A stretch of 64,000 nucleotides of DNA from Enterococcus_D entomosocium (GTDB lineage Bacteria; Bacillota; Bacilli; Lactobacillales; Enterococcaceae), in assembly GCF_030441895.1 (NCBI RefSeq), contig NZ_JARJAS010000004.1; one strand, given 5' to 3'. Positions 27,175-36,177 of this stretch are shown here, one piece after another. Both the position numbers and the translations under genes were made by a program. The notes under the pieces were generated by a model. It made no database searches and had not been told where the DNA came from. It worked only from the letters and a program-made list of their open reading frames with translations. Each line of letters opens with the position of its first letter. Position 1 is the stretch's first letter.

Positions 27175-27221
27175 ACTATGATTAGAAAGTGAATATCAAT
27201 TGAAATAGGAGCGATGAAGAA

Positions 27222-28151
27222 ATGTCGAAAATATTAGTATTCGGTCACCAAAATCCTGATACCGACGCTATTGGTGCAGCGATTGCCTTTGCAAACTTAC
27301 AAAATCAACTTGGGAAAGACTGTGAAGCGGTGGCGCTAGGTACACCGAATGAAGAAACACAATTTGCACTAGACACCTTTAGCCTGCCTGCTCCTCGTGT
27401 AATCGATTCAGTAACTAAGGAAACACAAGAAGTAATGCTGGTGGATCACAATGAGTTTCAGCAAAGTGCGGCAGATATCGCTGATGTTACAGTGTTGGCA
27501 GTGGTTGATCATCACCGTATTGCTAACTTTGAGACAGCCAATCCGTTGTATTATCGTGCAGAACCTGTTGGTTGTACCAGTACGATCGTATTGAAGTTAT
27601 ACAAAGAAAATCAAGTGGAAATTCCAAAAGCGATCGCAGGAATCATGCTTTCAGCGATCATCTCCGATACATTGTTGTTCAAATCGCCAACATGTACCGA
27701 TGAAGATGTAGCGGCAGCAAAAGAATTAGCGGTTTTAGCAGGTGTTGAACTGGAAGCATACGGATTGGATATGTTGAAAGCCGGCACAAATCTTGGAACG
27801 AAATCAGCCGCAGAATTGCTGGATCTTGATGCAAAAAGCTTCCCAATGGGCGGGAAAAACATCCGTATCGGACAAGTCAATACAGTCGACCTAAAAGAGG
27901 TCTTTGACCGTCAAGCAGAATTGGAAGCTGCCATGAAAGAATCAATGTCAGCAAATGGCTATGATTTGTTCTTGCTTGTTGCTACTGATATCTTAGACAG
28001 TAATTCTGAGCTATTAGTTGTTGGTGAACCAATTGCCCCAGTAGAAGCAGCGTTTGAAACGACATTAACGAACCATCGTGCCTTTTTACCTGGCGTTGTT
28101 TCTCGTAAAAAACAAATCGTTCCTCAATTAACAGCGGTTTTCGAAGGATAA
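27222..28151 (+). CDS. ppaC: Manganese-dependent inorganic pyrophosphatase
   Basis: This 309-residue family II pyrophosphatase hydrolyses pyrophosphate to phosphate, driving biosynthesis. DHH-family metal motifs are present: FGHQNPDTDAIGAA at the N-terminus, VDHNEF, and the signature VDHHRI. The second domain ends with SRKKQIVPQL, the substrate-binding loop. The ATG follows AGGAGCG. The gene comes after the pfl genes but is separated by a terminator, so it has its own promoter, which I could not place with confidence. Confidence 0.97.
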   Translation: MSKILVFGHQNPDTDAIGAAIAFANLQNQLGKDCEAVALGTPNEETQFALDTFSLPAPRVIDSVTKETQEVMLVDHNEFQQSAADIADVTVLAVVDHHRIANFETANPLYYRAEPVGCTSTIVLKLYKENQVEIPKAIAGIMLSAIISDTLLFKSPTCTDEDVAAAKELAVLAGVELEAYGLDMLKAGTNLGTKSAAELLDLDAKSFPMGGKNIRIGQVNTVDLKEVFDRQAELEAAMKESMSANGYDLFLLVATDILDSNSELLVVGEPIAPVEAAFETTLTNHRAFLPGVVSRKKQIVPQLTAVFEG

Positions 28152-28169
28152 TTAGGATAAATGTCAGAG

Positions 28170-28210
28170 TGCTGGTGAGATCTGTTTTGGTAGATCAAGC
28201 CAGCATTTTT
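28170..28210 (+). terminator. Intrinsic terminator after ppaC
   Basis: TGCTGG...GATCT (28170-28183) pairs with AGATC...CCAGCA (28192-28205), followed by five T. Confidence 0.8.
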
Positions 28211-28239
28211 CATGATTTTTTTAATAAGGAGTACACACA

Positions 28240-29058
28240 GTGAAATTTTTTTATAGTCCCCATTATCGTTCGTTGCAACCGATCCTGGCATCTTCTGAAT
28301 TCCATGATTTGGTTCATGTGCTTTTAAGCTGTCAAGAACCGCCGACACTACGAGAGCTAAAAACGAAGTTTCCAGAGGTGTCATTTGATAAAACCCTTGA
28401 CCGTCTGATCGCATCAGCTTTGATCATCCGCCAAAATCGACGCTATTTTTTAGGTTTTCCTGTTTATACTGAAGAAGATCAAAAGCAGCTGCAAGAAAGT
28501 GACGGTTTTTATCAAGATGCCCTTGATTGGTCAACACAAGAAATCGCTGGTTTTCTCAAAAACTTTGCGACATTAAGTAATGAAAAAAAATACTTCTATG
28601 GTTGTTTGCAGGAGGTGGAGCAGGGGATTGTTTATTCCTTGGCCCATGAAAGTTTTCAGATGATCTCATACGCAGAAGCGCCATGGCCACCAACGCTGCC
28701 GGCTTTTTTTGAAGCAAATCGCCAGCTGCAAAATCTATCGGTTTATGACGAACTAATGGATTTGATCGGCGATGTCGATCCGGTCTATTACTTAGATCAA
28801 GTAAGTGTCATCTTTGAACGTATCCGTAAAAACAAAAAAGTGCGTCCGAGTATTTTTCTAGAATCGCTTCAACAGTTGAAAATCGTTAGTTCCGAGCTAG
28901 ATTTCTTGCTGGAAGAAATAAATTGTGATAATCTAAAAAACGGCCGTTATCCATCTGCTGAAAAGGATATTTTCTTGCAACGATCAGTGCTCGCTCACTT
29001 AGCGAAAAAAGCAGGTTCATACAACACGTTTTTTTTCAATGATAATTTAGATTTCTAA
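28240..29058 (+). CDS. Uncharacterised protein, DUF1803-like
   Basis: This is a 272-residue soluble protein with no signal peptide or membrane segment. The first 75 residues look like a small helical, winged-helix-type module (PPTLRELKTKFPEVSFDKTLDRLIASALI, quoted as two parts of one helix-turn-helix-like stretch). They resemble, from memory, DUF1803 proteins found next to ppaC in streptococci. The remainder is mostly alpha-helical and acidic. Start is GTG at 28240 after AAGGAG. It sits between two terminators, so it is either monocistronic or read through from ppaC. Function unknown. Confidence 0.7.
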   Translation: MKFFYSPHYRSLQPILASSEFHDLVHVLLSCQEPPTLRELKTKFPEVSFDKTLDRLIASALIIRQNRRYFLGFPVYTEEDQKQLQESDGFYQDALDWSTQEIAGFLKNFATLSNEKKYFYGCLQEVEQGIVYSLAHESFQMISYAEAPWPPTLPAFFEANRQLQNLSVYDELMDLIGDVDPVYYLDQVSVIFERIRKNKKVRPSIFLESLQQLKIVSSELDFLLEEINCDNLKNGRYPSAEKDIFLQRSVLAHLAKKAGSYNTFFFNDNLDF

Positions 29059-29095
29059 TAATTATGTTATTTGTTTTAAATTTCCTGAATATTAC

Positions 29096-29129
29096 AAAGC
29101 TGTTAGATGTTATTCTAATAGCTTTTTTT
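29096..29129 (+). terminator. Intrinsic terminator
   Basis: AAAGCTGTTAGA (29096-29107) pairs with TCTAATAGCTTT (29114-29125) with one mismatch, then T to 29129. Confidence 0.88.
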
Positions 29130-29246
29130 CTTGTTCGCTAAAATGATAATTTGATGAATAAAAATTAAAATATAACGATCGTTTTGTTTGGAGATTTGAT
29201 TTCTTGATGATATGATGATTTTAGAACGTTGAAAGGGGATATAAAA

Positions 29247-29693
29247 ATGGAAGGATATAAAACGGTTGATTTTGAACAGTTGGAACGGAATAAAACGAAA
29301 GCAGAAATGATTACATTCGTATCAATGTCAGAGATAGAAGCGGCACGGCAAGCAATTACAAATGCGGGGATCGATGAAACGCGTTTTTCTGATGGAGATC
29401 TCATTCTCGCATTAAAGCAAAAGGAACGATTTGGGGCAAATACGATCGTTTCAGTGGTTATTGATTGGCTAGTGAATCAAAACTATTTAGTGAATCCCGC
29501 GAATGCCCTTCGTTATTTGGCAAAAAAAATGGCAGATGGTCCATTAACGAGTTATAAATTATTGAGTGAGGGAGAGTTTGACTGTGATGGCAATTATTAC
29601 TTAATTGGTCACGCAGACAAGTCCTTGGCAGTAAATAAAGCCTATAAAGTTTACACCGATGGGCAAGTAAAAGAGCTTTGGCAAGCTAAATAA
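29247..29693 (+). CDS. Uncharacterised protein, 148 residues
   Basis: This small acidic soluble protein is not a family I recognise. It has alternating helical segments (FVSMSEIEAARQAI) and a C-terminal beta-rich part (GNYYLIGHADKS...YKVYTDGQVKELW). The ATG at 29247 follows GAAAGGGGAT, which decides the start over a TTG six codons upstream. It lies alone after a terminator, 94 nt before a small membrane protein gene. Confidence 0.65.
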   Translation: MEGYKTVDFEQLERNKTKAEMITFVSMSEIEAARQAITNAGIDETRFSDGDLILALKQKERFGANTIVSVVIDWLVNQNYLVNPANALRYLAKKMADGPLTSYKLLSEGEFDCDGNYYLIGHADKSLAVNKAYKVYTDGQVKELWQAK

Positions 29694-29787
29694 TTGAAGG
29701 TGATTTCGGCTCTAGCGAAGAAGGGAAACGGCTGTAGAAGCAGTTGTTTTCGTAAAAGGATCGAAGATTGAAGGTTGTGAAGGACGC

Positions 29788-30195
29788 GTGAAACTAAACA
29801 TTCGAATCAGCTTAGCTGGCAGTCATCTTTTGATTGGTGCATTCAGTTTGATCGGTGCATTGCTGACGCTTTATAAAGTACCAACTAGTTTTGGTACGAT
29901 CCAAGTCATGTTAGGTGAAATTTATTATACCGATACGGTATTTGACCGATTTACTCAGCTTTTCTTATTGGGGATTATTAGTCTTTATACCGTAGTGACG
30001 AGTTTTTACGGGTTTCGATTCTGGTGTTTTTGCTCCGCCTCTTCTGCATTTGGGACACTGCTGGCATATGTTGAATTAACTGAGACATTTCCGGTGATGG
30101 TTGTTTTCATCCTGGTTTTGGCAAGTTTGTTTCAGTTAAGTGTAGTCACATACTTCATTTTCCAAAAGCTAAAAAGTAGAGCTGAAACAGGTTGA
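29788..30195 (+). CDS. Small membrane protein of unknown function
   Basis: This 135-residue protein consists of about four hydrophobic helices (near residues 10-28, 55-75, 78-95 and 100-122) with short polar loops and a basic C-terminus. Start is GTG at 29788 after GAAGGA. I do not recognise a family. The stop codon lies inside the first arm of the terminator that follows. It may be co-transcribed with the gene at 29247. Confidence 0.6.
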   Translation: MKLNIRISLAGSHLLIGAFSLIGALLTLYKVPTSFGTIQVMLGEIYYTDTVFDRFTQLFLLGIISLYTVVTSFYGFRFWCFCSASSAFGTLLAYVELTETFPVMVVFILVLASLFQLSVVTYFIFQKLKSRAETG

Positions 30196-30220
30196 ACAGA
30201 TACGTTCAAGCTGTTTTTTT
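30185..30220 (+). terminator. Intrinsic terminator overlapping a stop codon
   Basis: AAACAGGTTGAAC (30185-30197) pairs with GTTCAAGCTGTTT (30204-30216) with one mismatch, then T to 30220. The stop codon of the preceding gene is in the 5' arm. Confidence 0.88.
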
Positions 30221-30396
30221 CTGTCCTGAATAATTCGTTCGTATCATAGGGTTATTAGGTTACTAGATTTTTATTTTATGCTATGCTAACAGTAGAGATC
30301 GTTTGGTTGCAAATGCTTCTCTATGAAAAAATGGGACAATGATCGATCGTTAAAGAATAAGCGATCAAGATGAGTCGAAGGAGGACTGATGAGAGA

Positions 30397-32304
30397 GTGG
30401 TTACCAAACAACAGGTACTGACTGCAGAAAAGGACTTTCTGAGCGGTGAAAATTTTTATGTCCAACATTTCTTAGGAGCCCATCAAGCGGATGATGGCTA
30501 TGTGTTTCGTGTTTGGGCACCAAACGCTCAACAAGTTTGGCTGGTTGGTGATTTCAACCAATGGACAGACACTTTGCCAATGAATAAACGGGCAGAATCT
30601 GGGGTCTGGGAGATTGAGACCAACCAAGTAAAAGAAGGACAGCTTTACAAATACAAAGTCAAACAAGCAAATGGACGAGAAGTATTGAAGATTGATCCTT
30701 TTGCTGTCCATTTCGAAGCTCGACCAGGAACTGCTGCCGTGTTGCATTCGATCCCACAAAAAAAATGGCGGGATGGACTATGGCAAGGCCGCAAAAAAAG
30801 ACAGAAAACATTTAATCGACCTCTAAATATTTATGAAGTTCATGCCAGCTCGTGGAAGCACCACGAAGACGGCACCCCTTATCGCTTCTCTGAATTAAAA
30901 GATGAACTTATTCCTTATGTGAAAAAAATGGGTTATACCCATATTGAATTTATGCCTTTGATGGAACATCCATTAGGTACCTCGTGGGGCTATCAGCTGA
31001 CAGGTTATTTTGCGCTCAGTTCCTATTATGGGACACCAGAAGAATTTCAAGACTTTGTAGAGGCATGCCATTTAGAAAATATTGGTGTCTTTGTTGATTG
31101 GGTACCAGGACATTTTTGTGTCAATGATGACAGCTTAGCTTATTATGACGGCACGCCGACATTTGAATACATGGATGAAAACCGTGCCAAAAATGTTCGC
31201 TGGGGTGCGATCAACTTTGATCTCGGCAAACCACAAGTCCAAAGCTTTCTGATCTCAAGTGCCTTGTTCTGGATCGAATTTTATCACATTGATGGTATTC
31301 GGGTAGATGCCGTTTCCAACATGATCTATCGCGATTATGATGAAGGTCCATGGGAACCAAATCACGAAGGGGGCAATCGCAACTTTGAAGGCTATTACTT
31401 TTTACAGAAGCTTAATTCTGTTATCAAGTTAGCCCATCCAGCAGTGGTCATGATTGCAGAAGAAAGTACGTCTGAAACCAAAATAACAGGAATGGTCGAA
31501 GAAGGCGCGTTAGGATTTGATTATAAATGGAATATGGGCTGGATGAACGATGTCCTGCGTTTTTATGAAATGGACCCGATTTTCCGTAAAGATCATTTAA
31601 ATCTGCTTTCTTTCTCTTTCATGTATCGGATGCAAGAAAATTATATCTTGCCACTTTCTCATGATGAAGTCGTTCATGGTAAAAAAAGTTTGATGCATAA
31701 AATGTGGGGGGACCGCTACAAACAGTTTTCACAACTACGAAATCTCTATACGTACATGATGATGCATCCAGGGAAAAAATTGTTATTCATGGGTAGTGAA
31801 TGGGGACAGTTTTTAGAATGGAAATATGATCATGGGCTTGAATGGGTCGATTTAAACGACACATTAAATGCAAAAATGCAGTTCTTCACCCAGACCTTGA
31901 ATGAACTATACAAAGAAGAACGAGCCCTTTGGGAATTGGATGATCAAGAAGATTCATTGATGGTGATCGATGCAGACAACTTAGATGAAACGACATTGAC
32001 TTTCTTACGACAAGGAAAAACGAAAAAAGATTTCTTGATCGTTGTTGTCAATCTGACACCAGTGGAGCGTCACGATTTTGCGATCGGCGTGCCATACGAA
32101 GGAACGTATCGAGAGATTTTAAACACTGAACGGGATGTATTTGGTGGAACTTGGGCGGCTAATAACCAAGACTGCCAGACCAGTAATGCCCCTTTTAAAC
32201 AATACGACTATCAAATCAAAACAATTTTGCCTGCACTTGGGGCTTTGATTATCAAACCAGAAAAAATCAAAATGACTCGTAAAAAAGCAGTAAAGAAAGC
32301 ATAA
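30397..32304 (+). CDS. glgB: 1,4-alpha-glucan branching enzyme
   Basis: This 635-residue GH13 enzyme introduces alpha-1,6 branches into glycogen. An N-terminal carbohydrate-binding module 48 is present (VFRVWAPNAQQVWLVGDFNQW region). The catalytic barrel shows D304 (GIRVDAV), E355 (IAEEST) and the LSHDEVVHGKKS motif. Start is taken as GTG 30397 because GAAGGAGGA lies 12 nt upstream; the ATG at 30370 would add nine arginine-rich residues. It is the first gene of glgBCDA, with glgC starting 21 nt after its stop. Confidence 0.96.
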   Translation: MVTKQQVLTAEKDFLSGENFYVQHFLGAHQADDGYVFRVWAPNAQQVWLVGDFNQWTDTLPMNKRAESGVWEIETNQVKEGQLYKYKVKQANGREVLKIDPFAVHFEARPGTAAVLHSIPQKKWRDGLWQGRKKRQKTFNRPLNIYEVHASSWKHHEDGTPYRFSELKDELIPYVKKMGYTHIEFMPLMEHPLGTSWGYQLTGYFALSSYYGTPEEFQDFVEACHLENIGVFVDWVPGHFCVNDDSLAYYDGTPTFEYMDENRAKNVRWGAINFDLGKPQVQSFLISSALFWIEFYHIDGIRVDAVSNMIYRDYDEGPWEPNHEGGNRNFEGYYFLQKLNSVIKLAHPAVVMIAEESTSETKITGMVEEGALGFDYKWNMGWMNDVLRFYEMDPIFRKDHLNLLSFSFMYRMQENYILPLSHDEVVHGKKSLMHKMWGDRYKQFSQLRNLYTYMMMHPGKKLLFMGSEWGQFLEWKYDHGLEWVDLNDTLNAKMQFFTQTLNELYKEERALWELDDQEDSLMVIDADNLDETTLTFLRQGKTKKDFLIVVVNLTPVERHDFAIGVPYEGTYREILNTERDVFGGTWAANNQDCQTSNAPFKQYDYQIKTILPALGALIIKPEKIKMTRKKAVKKA

Positions 32305-32325
32305 AAAAAGAGTAGAGGGGGAACG

Positions 32326-33489
32326 GTGAGTAGATCACCAAACAAAATGAAAACAGAAATGTTAGCAATGATCCTCGCAGGAGGACAAGGGACTCGTTTA
32401 GGGAAACTAACAAAAAATATTGCCAAGCCAGCAGTTCCGTTTGGCGGCAGGTATCGGATCATCGATTTCACGTTGAGTAATTGTGTCAATTCTGGAATCA
32501 AAAATGTGGGTGTAGTCACGCAGTACCAACCTTTAGCACTGAACAACCATATCGGCAATGGCGCCAGTTGGGGATTGGATGGAATCAGTACCGGTGTGAC
32601 GATTTTACAGCCATATTCAAATTCAGAAGGCGAAAAATGGTTTGAGGGAACTGCCCATGCCATCTATCAAAACATCGCCTATATTGATGAGATGGACCCG
32701 CAATATGTCTTGATTTTGTCCGGCGACCATATCTACAAAATGGATTACGAAGAAATGCTGGAAAAACACAAAGAAAATGATGCTTCATTGACGGTTGCAG
32801 TTCTCGAAGTTCCGATGAAAGATGCTTCTCGTTTCGGGATCATGAATACTGATAAAAATGACCGCATCATCGAATTTGATGAAAAACCAGCCGAACCAAA
32901 AAGCAATCTTGCTTCGATGGGGATCTATATATTTGATTGGAGTCGTCTACGCAGTATGCTATTGAGTAACTACACAAAAGACGGCGAAATGGTCGATTTT
33001 GGGAAACATGTCATTCCTTCTTATCTAGAAAGCGGCGACAACGTTTTTGCCTATCGCTTCTCTGGCTATTGGAAAGACGTAGGAACGATCGATTCATTGT
33101 GGGAAGCCAACATGGAATTTATTGATCCAGCCATGGAGTTGAATATCCGGGATAAAAGCTGGCAAGTGTTCTCCAAAAACCCAATCGCACCACCGCACTT
33201 TGTAACTGAAACCGGTGCTGCTAAAAATTCGCTTGTGATGGACGGCTGCTATGTTGCTGGGGAGATCGAGCACAGTATTTTATCAGAGAACGTGCAAGTG
33301 AAAGAAGGCTCGACTATCAAAGATAGCGTGATCATGCCTGGAGCGGTGATTGGTAGAAATGTCAAATTAAATCGTGTGATCGTTGGGGAAAATGCAGTGA
33401 TTGGTGACGACGCAGAGATCGATGGAACAGACGAAATTGCCGTAGTCGGCTATTCTGAAATTTTAGGGGTGACGATTGATGAGAACTAA
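32326..33489 (+). CDS. glgC: Glucose-1-phosphate adenylyltransferase, catalytic subunit
   Basis: This 387-residue nucleotidyltransferase makes ADP-glucose from ATP and glucose-1-phosphate. It has the AGGQGTRLG pyrophosphorylase loop, a GTAHAIYQN segment, a SGDHIYKMDY motif and a C-terminal left-handed beta-helix. Start is GTG 32326 after GAGGGGG. It overlaps glgD by 11 nt. In Bacillus-type systems GlgC works with the related but divergent GlgD. Confidence 0.97.
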   Translation: MSRSPNKMKTEMLAMILAGGQGTRLGKLTKNIAKPAVPFGGRYRIIDFTLSNCVNSGIKNVGVVTQYQPLALNNHIGNGASWGLDGISTGVTILQPYSNSEGEKWFEGTAHAIYQNIAYIDEMDPQYVLILSGDHIYKMDYEEMLEKHKENDASLTVAVLEVPMKDASRFGIMNTDKNDRIIEFDEKPAEPKSNLASMGIYIFDWSRLRSMLLSNYTKDGEMVDFGKHVIPSYLESGDNVFAYRFSGYWKDVGTIDSLWEANMEFIDPAMELNIRDKSWQVFSKNPIAPPHFVTETGAAKNSLVMDGCYVAGEIEHSILSENVQVKEGSTIKDSVIMPGAVIGRNVKLNRVIVGENAVIGDDAEIDGTDEIAVVGYSEILGVTIDEN

Positions 33490-34630
33490 TAAAATGTGTG
33501 CAATTTTAGGGAACCTACAGCGATACCAAGACTTGATGCCATTAACGGAGAATCGTCCGCTGTCGACCTTGTTGTTTGACTGCAAATATCGCTTGCTGGA
33601 TTTCAATCTTTCAAGTATTGAAAATGCCAACATCAAACAAGTCTACATGATTTTCAATGAAGGAGAGACCCAGTCAGTTTTTGATCATATCGGTGGTGGA
33701 AAAGAGTGGAACTTGGACGGTGTTCAAAACCGGTTCTTTATCCACTTATTCCAAGACTCATTGAAAAAGCAAGCCGAAGGGCAAGAGTACTACTATAACG
33801 TCATTGACTATTTGGAAAAATCAAAATCAGATCACACTGTATTTATGGGCAGCAAAATCTTATGCAACATCGATTTGCGTGCTTTGCTGAAAATTCATCA
33901 ACTACAAGGCAATGAAATGACTGTGGTGTATAAACGCATCGGCAGTGACAATGTTTCTGAAAGTGACTTGTTGTTTAATGTTGACAGTGAAGGACACTTA
34001 GAAGAAGCGATCCAAGCGAAAAAAGGGGAAGTTGGCTCCCTAGTCAACTTGTGTACGGATATTTTTATCATTCAAACGGATCGTCTGATCGCGGCTCTTA
34101 AAGAAGGGCAAAAAGTTGGCGCAACGGCAGATCTCGGTCAATTTTTACGAGAGATGATCTCTGTGGAGAACACTGGCCTATATGAGTACACTGGTTACTT
34201 AAGTAACATTTATGATATCTCTTCTTATTATCAAACAAATATGGACATGCTAGATGTGCATAAATTCACTTCATTGCTTTATTCGAATCAAAAAATCTAT
34301 ACCAAATTGAAGAATGAAGTACCAACCTATTACTCGGAAACGTCTGAGGTGAAAAATAGCCACTTTGCTTCTGGTTGCATCGTTGAAGGCTCTGTCGAGC
34401 AGTCACTGGTTGCTCGCCGTACGAAAATCCATCCTGAGGCAAAAGTCAAAGGCGCGATCATTTTCGGAAATAACGAAATCAAAGCAGGTGCCGAAGTCTC
34501 TTATGCGATCTTAGATAAAAATGTAACCATCGCAGAAGGTGTAAAAGTGCAGGGAACCAAAGAAACGCCGATTGTCATTAAGAAGAATTCTCATGTGACA
34601 GAAGATGTAATCGGAGGAGCAAGCGCATGA
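33479..34630 (+). CDS. glgD: Glucose-1-phosphate adenylyltransferase subunit GlgD
   Basis: This 383-residue GlgC paralogue lacks the intact GGQGTRL loop (it has CAILGNLQRYQDL instead), as is normal for GlgD. Such proteins form a hetero-oligomer with GlgC and modulate its activity. The ATG at 33479 lies inside the end of glgC, with AGGGGTG upstream; the ATG at 33494 is an alternative. Its stop overlaps the glgA start as ATGA, so translation is coupled through glgC-glgD-glgA. Confidence 0.96.
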   Translation: MRTNKMCAILGNLQRYQDLMPLTENRPLSTLLFDCKYRLLDFNLSSIENANIKQVYMIFNEGETQSVFDHIGGGKEWNLDGVQNRFFIHLFQDSLKKQAEGQEYYYNVIDYLEKSKSDHTVFMGSKILCNIDLRALLKIHQLQGNEMTVVYKRIGSDNVSESDLLFNVDSEGHLEEAIQAKKGEVGSLVNLCTDIFIIQTDRLIAALKEGQKVGATADLGQFLREMISVENTGLYEYTGYLSNIYDISSYYQTNMDMLDVHKFTSLLYSNQKIYTKLKNEVPTYYSETSEVKNSHFASGCIVEGSVEQSLVARRTKIHPEAKVKGAIIFGNNEIKAGAEVSYAILDKNVTIAEGVKVQGTKETPIVIKKNSHVTEDVIGGASA

Positions 34631-36060
34631 AGGTTTTGTTTACAGCAGCAGAGTGCGCTCCGTTTTTTAAAACAGGCGGGTTAGGGGATGTTGCAGGTGC
34701 ATTGCCAAAAGAGTTGGTCAAAAAAGGCGTCGAGACAGTTGTCGTCTTACCTTATTTCACGAAAATGCCTGCCGAATACCAAGACCAAATGGAAGATTGT
34801 TTTTCCTTTGAAGTGGCGGTCGGCTGGCGCAAGCAATATTGTGGAATCAAAAAATTAGTTCTAGGCGCTGTGACTTATTATTTCATAGACAATCTCTACT
34901 ATTTTGGTCGCGAACGGCTCTATGATTTTTATGATGATGGGGAACGCTTTGCTTTCTTCCAATTAGCCGTGATCGAAATGATGGAACGCATTGAATTTAT
35001 TCCAGACGTCGTACATGTCAATGATTACCATACGGCGATGATTCCGTTCTTGATCAAAGAAAAATATCATTGGATCCAAGCGTATCAAAACATACGCACC
35101 GTTTTGACGATCCATAACATTGGGTTTCAAGGGTGGTATAGTCGCGATATTTTACCGGATCTTTTTGGGATGGGTACGGAAAGATATGATGATGGAACCT
35201 TGCGTTTAAACGATTGCTTGAACTTTATGAAAGCAGGAATCTTGTATGCGGACCGCATCACGACCGTCAGTCCTTCCTATAGTGAAGAAATCAAAACAGC
35301 TGAGTTTGGTTGTGGTCTTGAAGTCATTTTACGCATGGAAAGTGGCAAGCTAAGCGGTATCTTGAATGGAATTGATTATGAAATGAATGATCCAGAAACC
35401 GATCCTCATTTGGACTATCCTTTCAGTGTCGAGGATTTATCAGGAAAAGCTAAAAACAAGCGAGCGCTACAAGAACAGTTTGGCTTGCCAACTCGTAAAG
35501 AGGTTCCGTTGATTTCCGTTGTCAGTCGTTTGACCACTCAAAAGGGGTTCCATTTAGTTCTTGAAGAAATGGAAAACCTCTTGCAGTTTGATGTCCAGTT
35601 TATCCTATTGGGAACCGGTGAGCATGATTTTGAAGAAGGCTTTCGCTACTTTGCGCAGAAATATCCTGACAAATGTGCTGCCGCGATTTCTTTTGATATT
35701 GCACTGGCGCAAAAGTTATACGCAGCAGCGGATCTCTTCTTGATGCCTTCGGCTTTTGAACCATGTGGACTATCGCAGATGATCGCGATGCGTTATGGTA
35801 CATTACCGATCGTTCATGAAATCGGTGGCTTGAAAGATACGGTGGATTCCTATAATCCGATCACGAAACAAGGAACCGGCTTTGGCTTCCAAGAGTTTTC
35901 ACCTTTTTACTTGATGAATGCCTTAAAACAGGGGATTGAATTATATGAATCGGATCCGACAACATGGACGGCATTAGTCAAGCAAGCAATGAAAAAAGAT
36001 TTTAGCTGGAATCAAAGCTCAGATCTTTATGTTGAGTTGTATAATAATATCAAAGTTTGA
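34627..36060 (+). CDS. glgA: Glycogen synthase (ADP-glucose)
   Basis: This 477-residue GT5 glucosyltransferase extends alpha-1,4-glucan from ADP-glucose. The N-terminal KTGGLGDVAG motif binds ADP-glucose. The C-terminal domain contains PSAFEPCGLSQMIAMRYG with the conserved E-x7-E arrangement. It starts in a 4-nt overlap with glgD. The gene is followed by a terminator-like hairpin before glgP. Confidence 0.97.
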   Translation: MKVLFTAAECAPFFKTGGLGDVAGALPKELVKKGVETVVVLPYFTKMPAEYQDQMEDCFSFEVAVGWRKQYCGIKKLVLGAVTYYFIDNLYYFGRERLYDFYDDGERFAFFQLAVIEMMERIEFIPDVVHVNDYHTAMIPFLIKEKYHWIQAYQNIRTVLTIHNIGFQGWYSRDILPDLFGMGTERYDDGTLRLNDCLNFMKAGILYADRITTVSPSYSEEIKTAEFGCGLEVILRMESGKLSGILNGIDYEMNDPETDPHLDYPFSVEDLSGKAKNKRALQEQFGLPTRKEVPLISVVSRLTTQKGFHLVLEEMENLLQFDVQFILLGTGEHDFEEGFRYFAQKYPDKCAAAISFDIALAQKLYAAADLFLMPSAFEPCGLSQMIAMRYGTLPIVHEIGGLKDTVDSYNPITKQGTGFGFQEFSPFYLMNALKQGIELYESDPTTWTALVKQAMKKDFSWNQSSDLYVELYNNIKV

Positions 36061-36072
36061 TTGTTTTAAGAC

Positions 36073-36146
36073 AGAAGAATCCTTGTCTGCAACAGAGCGG
36101 CTAGTTGTATGACTAGCCATTCTGGCGGCAAGAATTCTTCTTTTTT
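36073..36146 (+). terminator. Branched hairpin/terminator between glgA and glgP
   Basis: Outer arms 36073-36085 and 36129-36141 (AGAAGAAT.CTTG and complement) enclose an inner stem GGCTAGT/ACTAGCC (36099-36105/36112-36118), followed by TTTTTT to 36146. It should stop much glgBCDA transcription before glgP, unless glgP has its own promoter, which I did not find. Confidence 0.8.
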
Positions 36147-36177
36147 ATAAACGGTTAGCATAAAGGAGTGTAACCCT

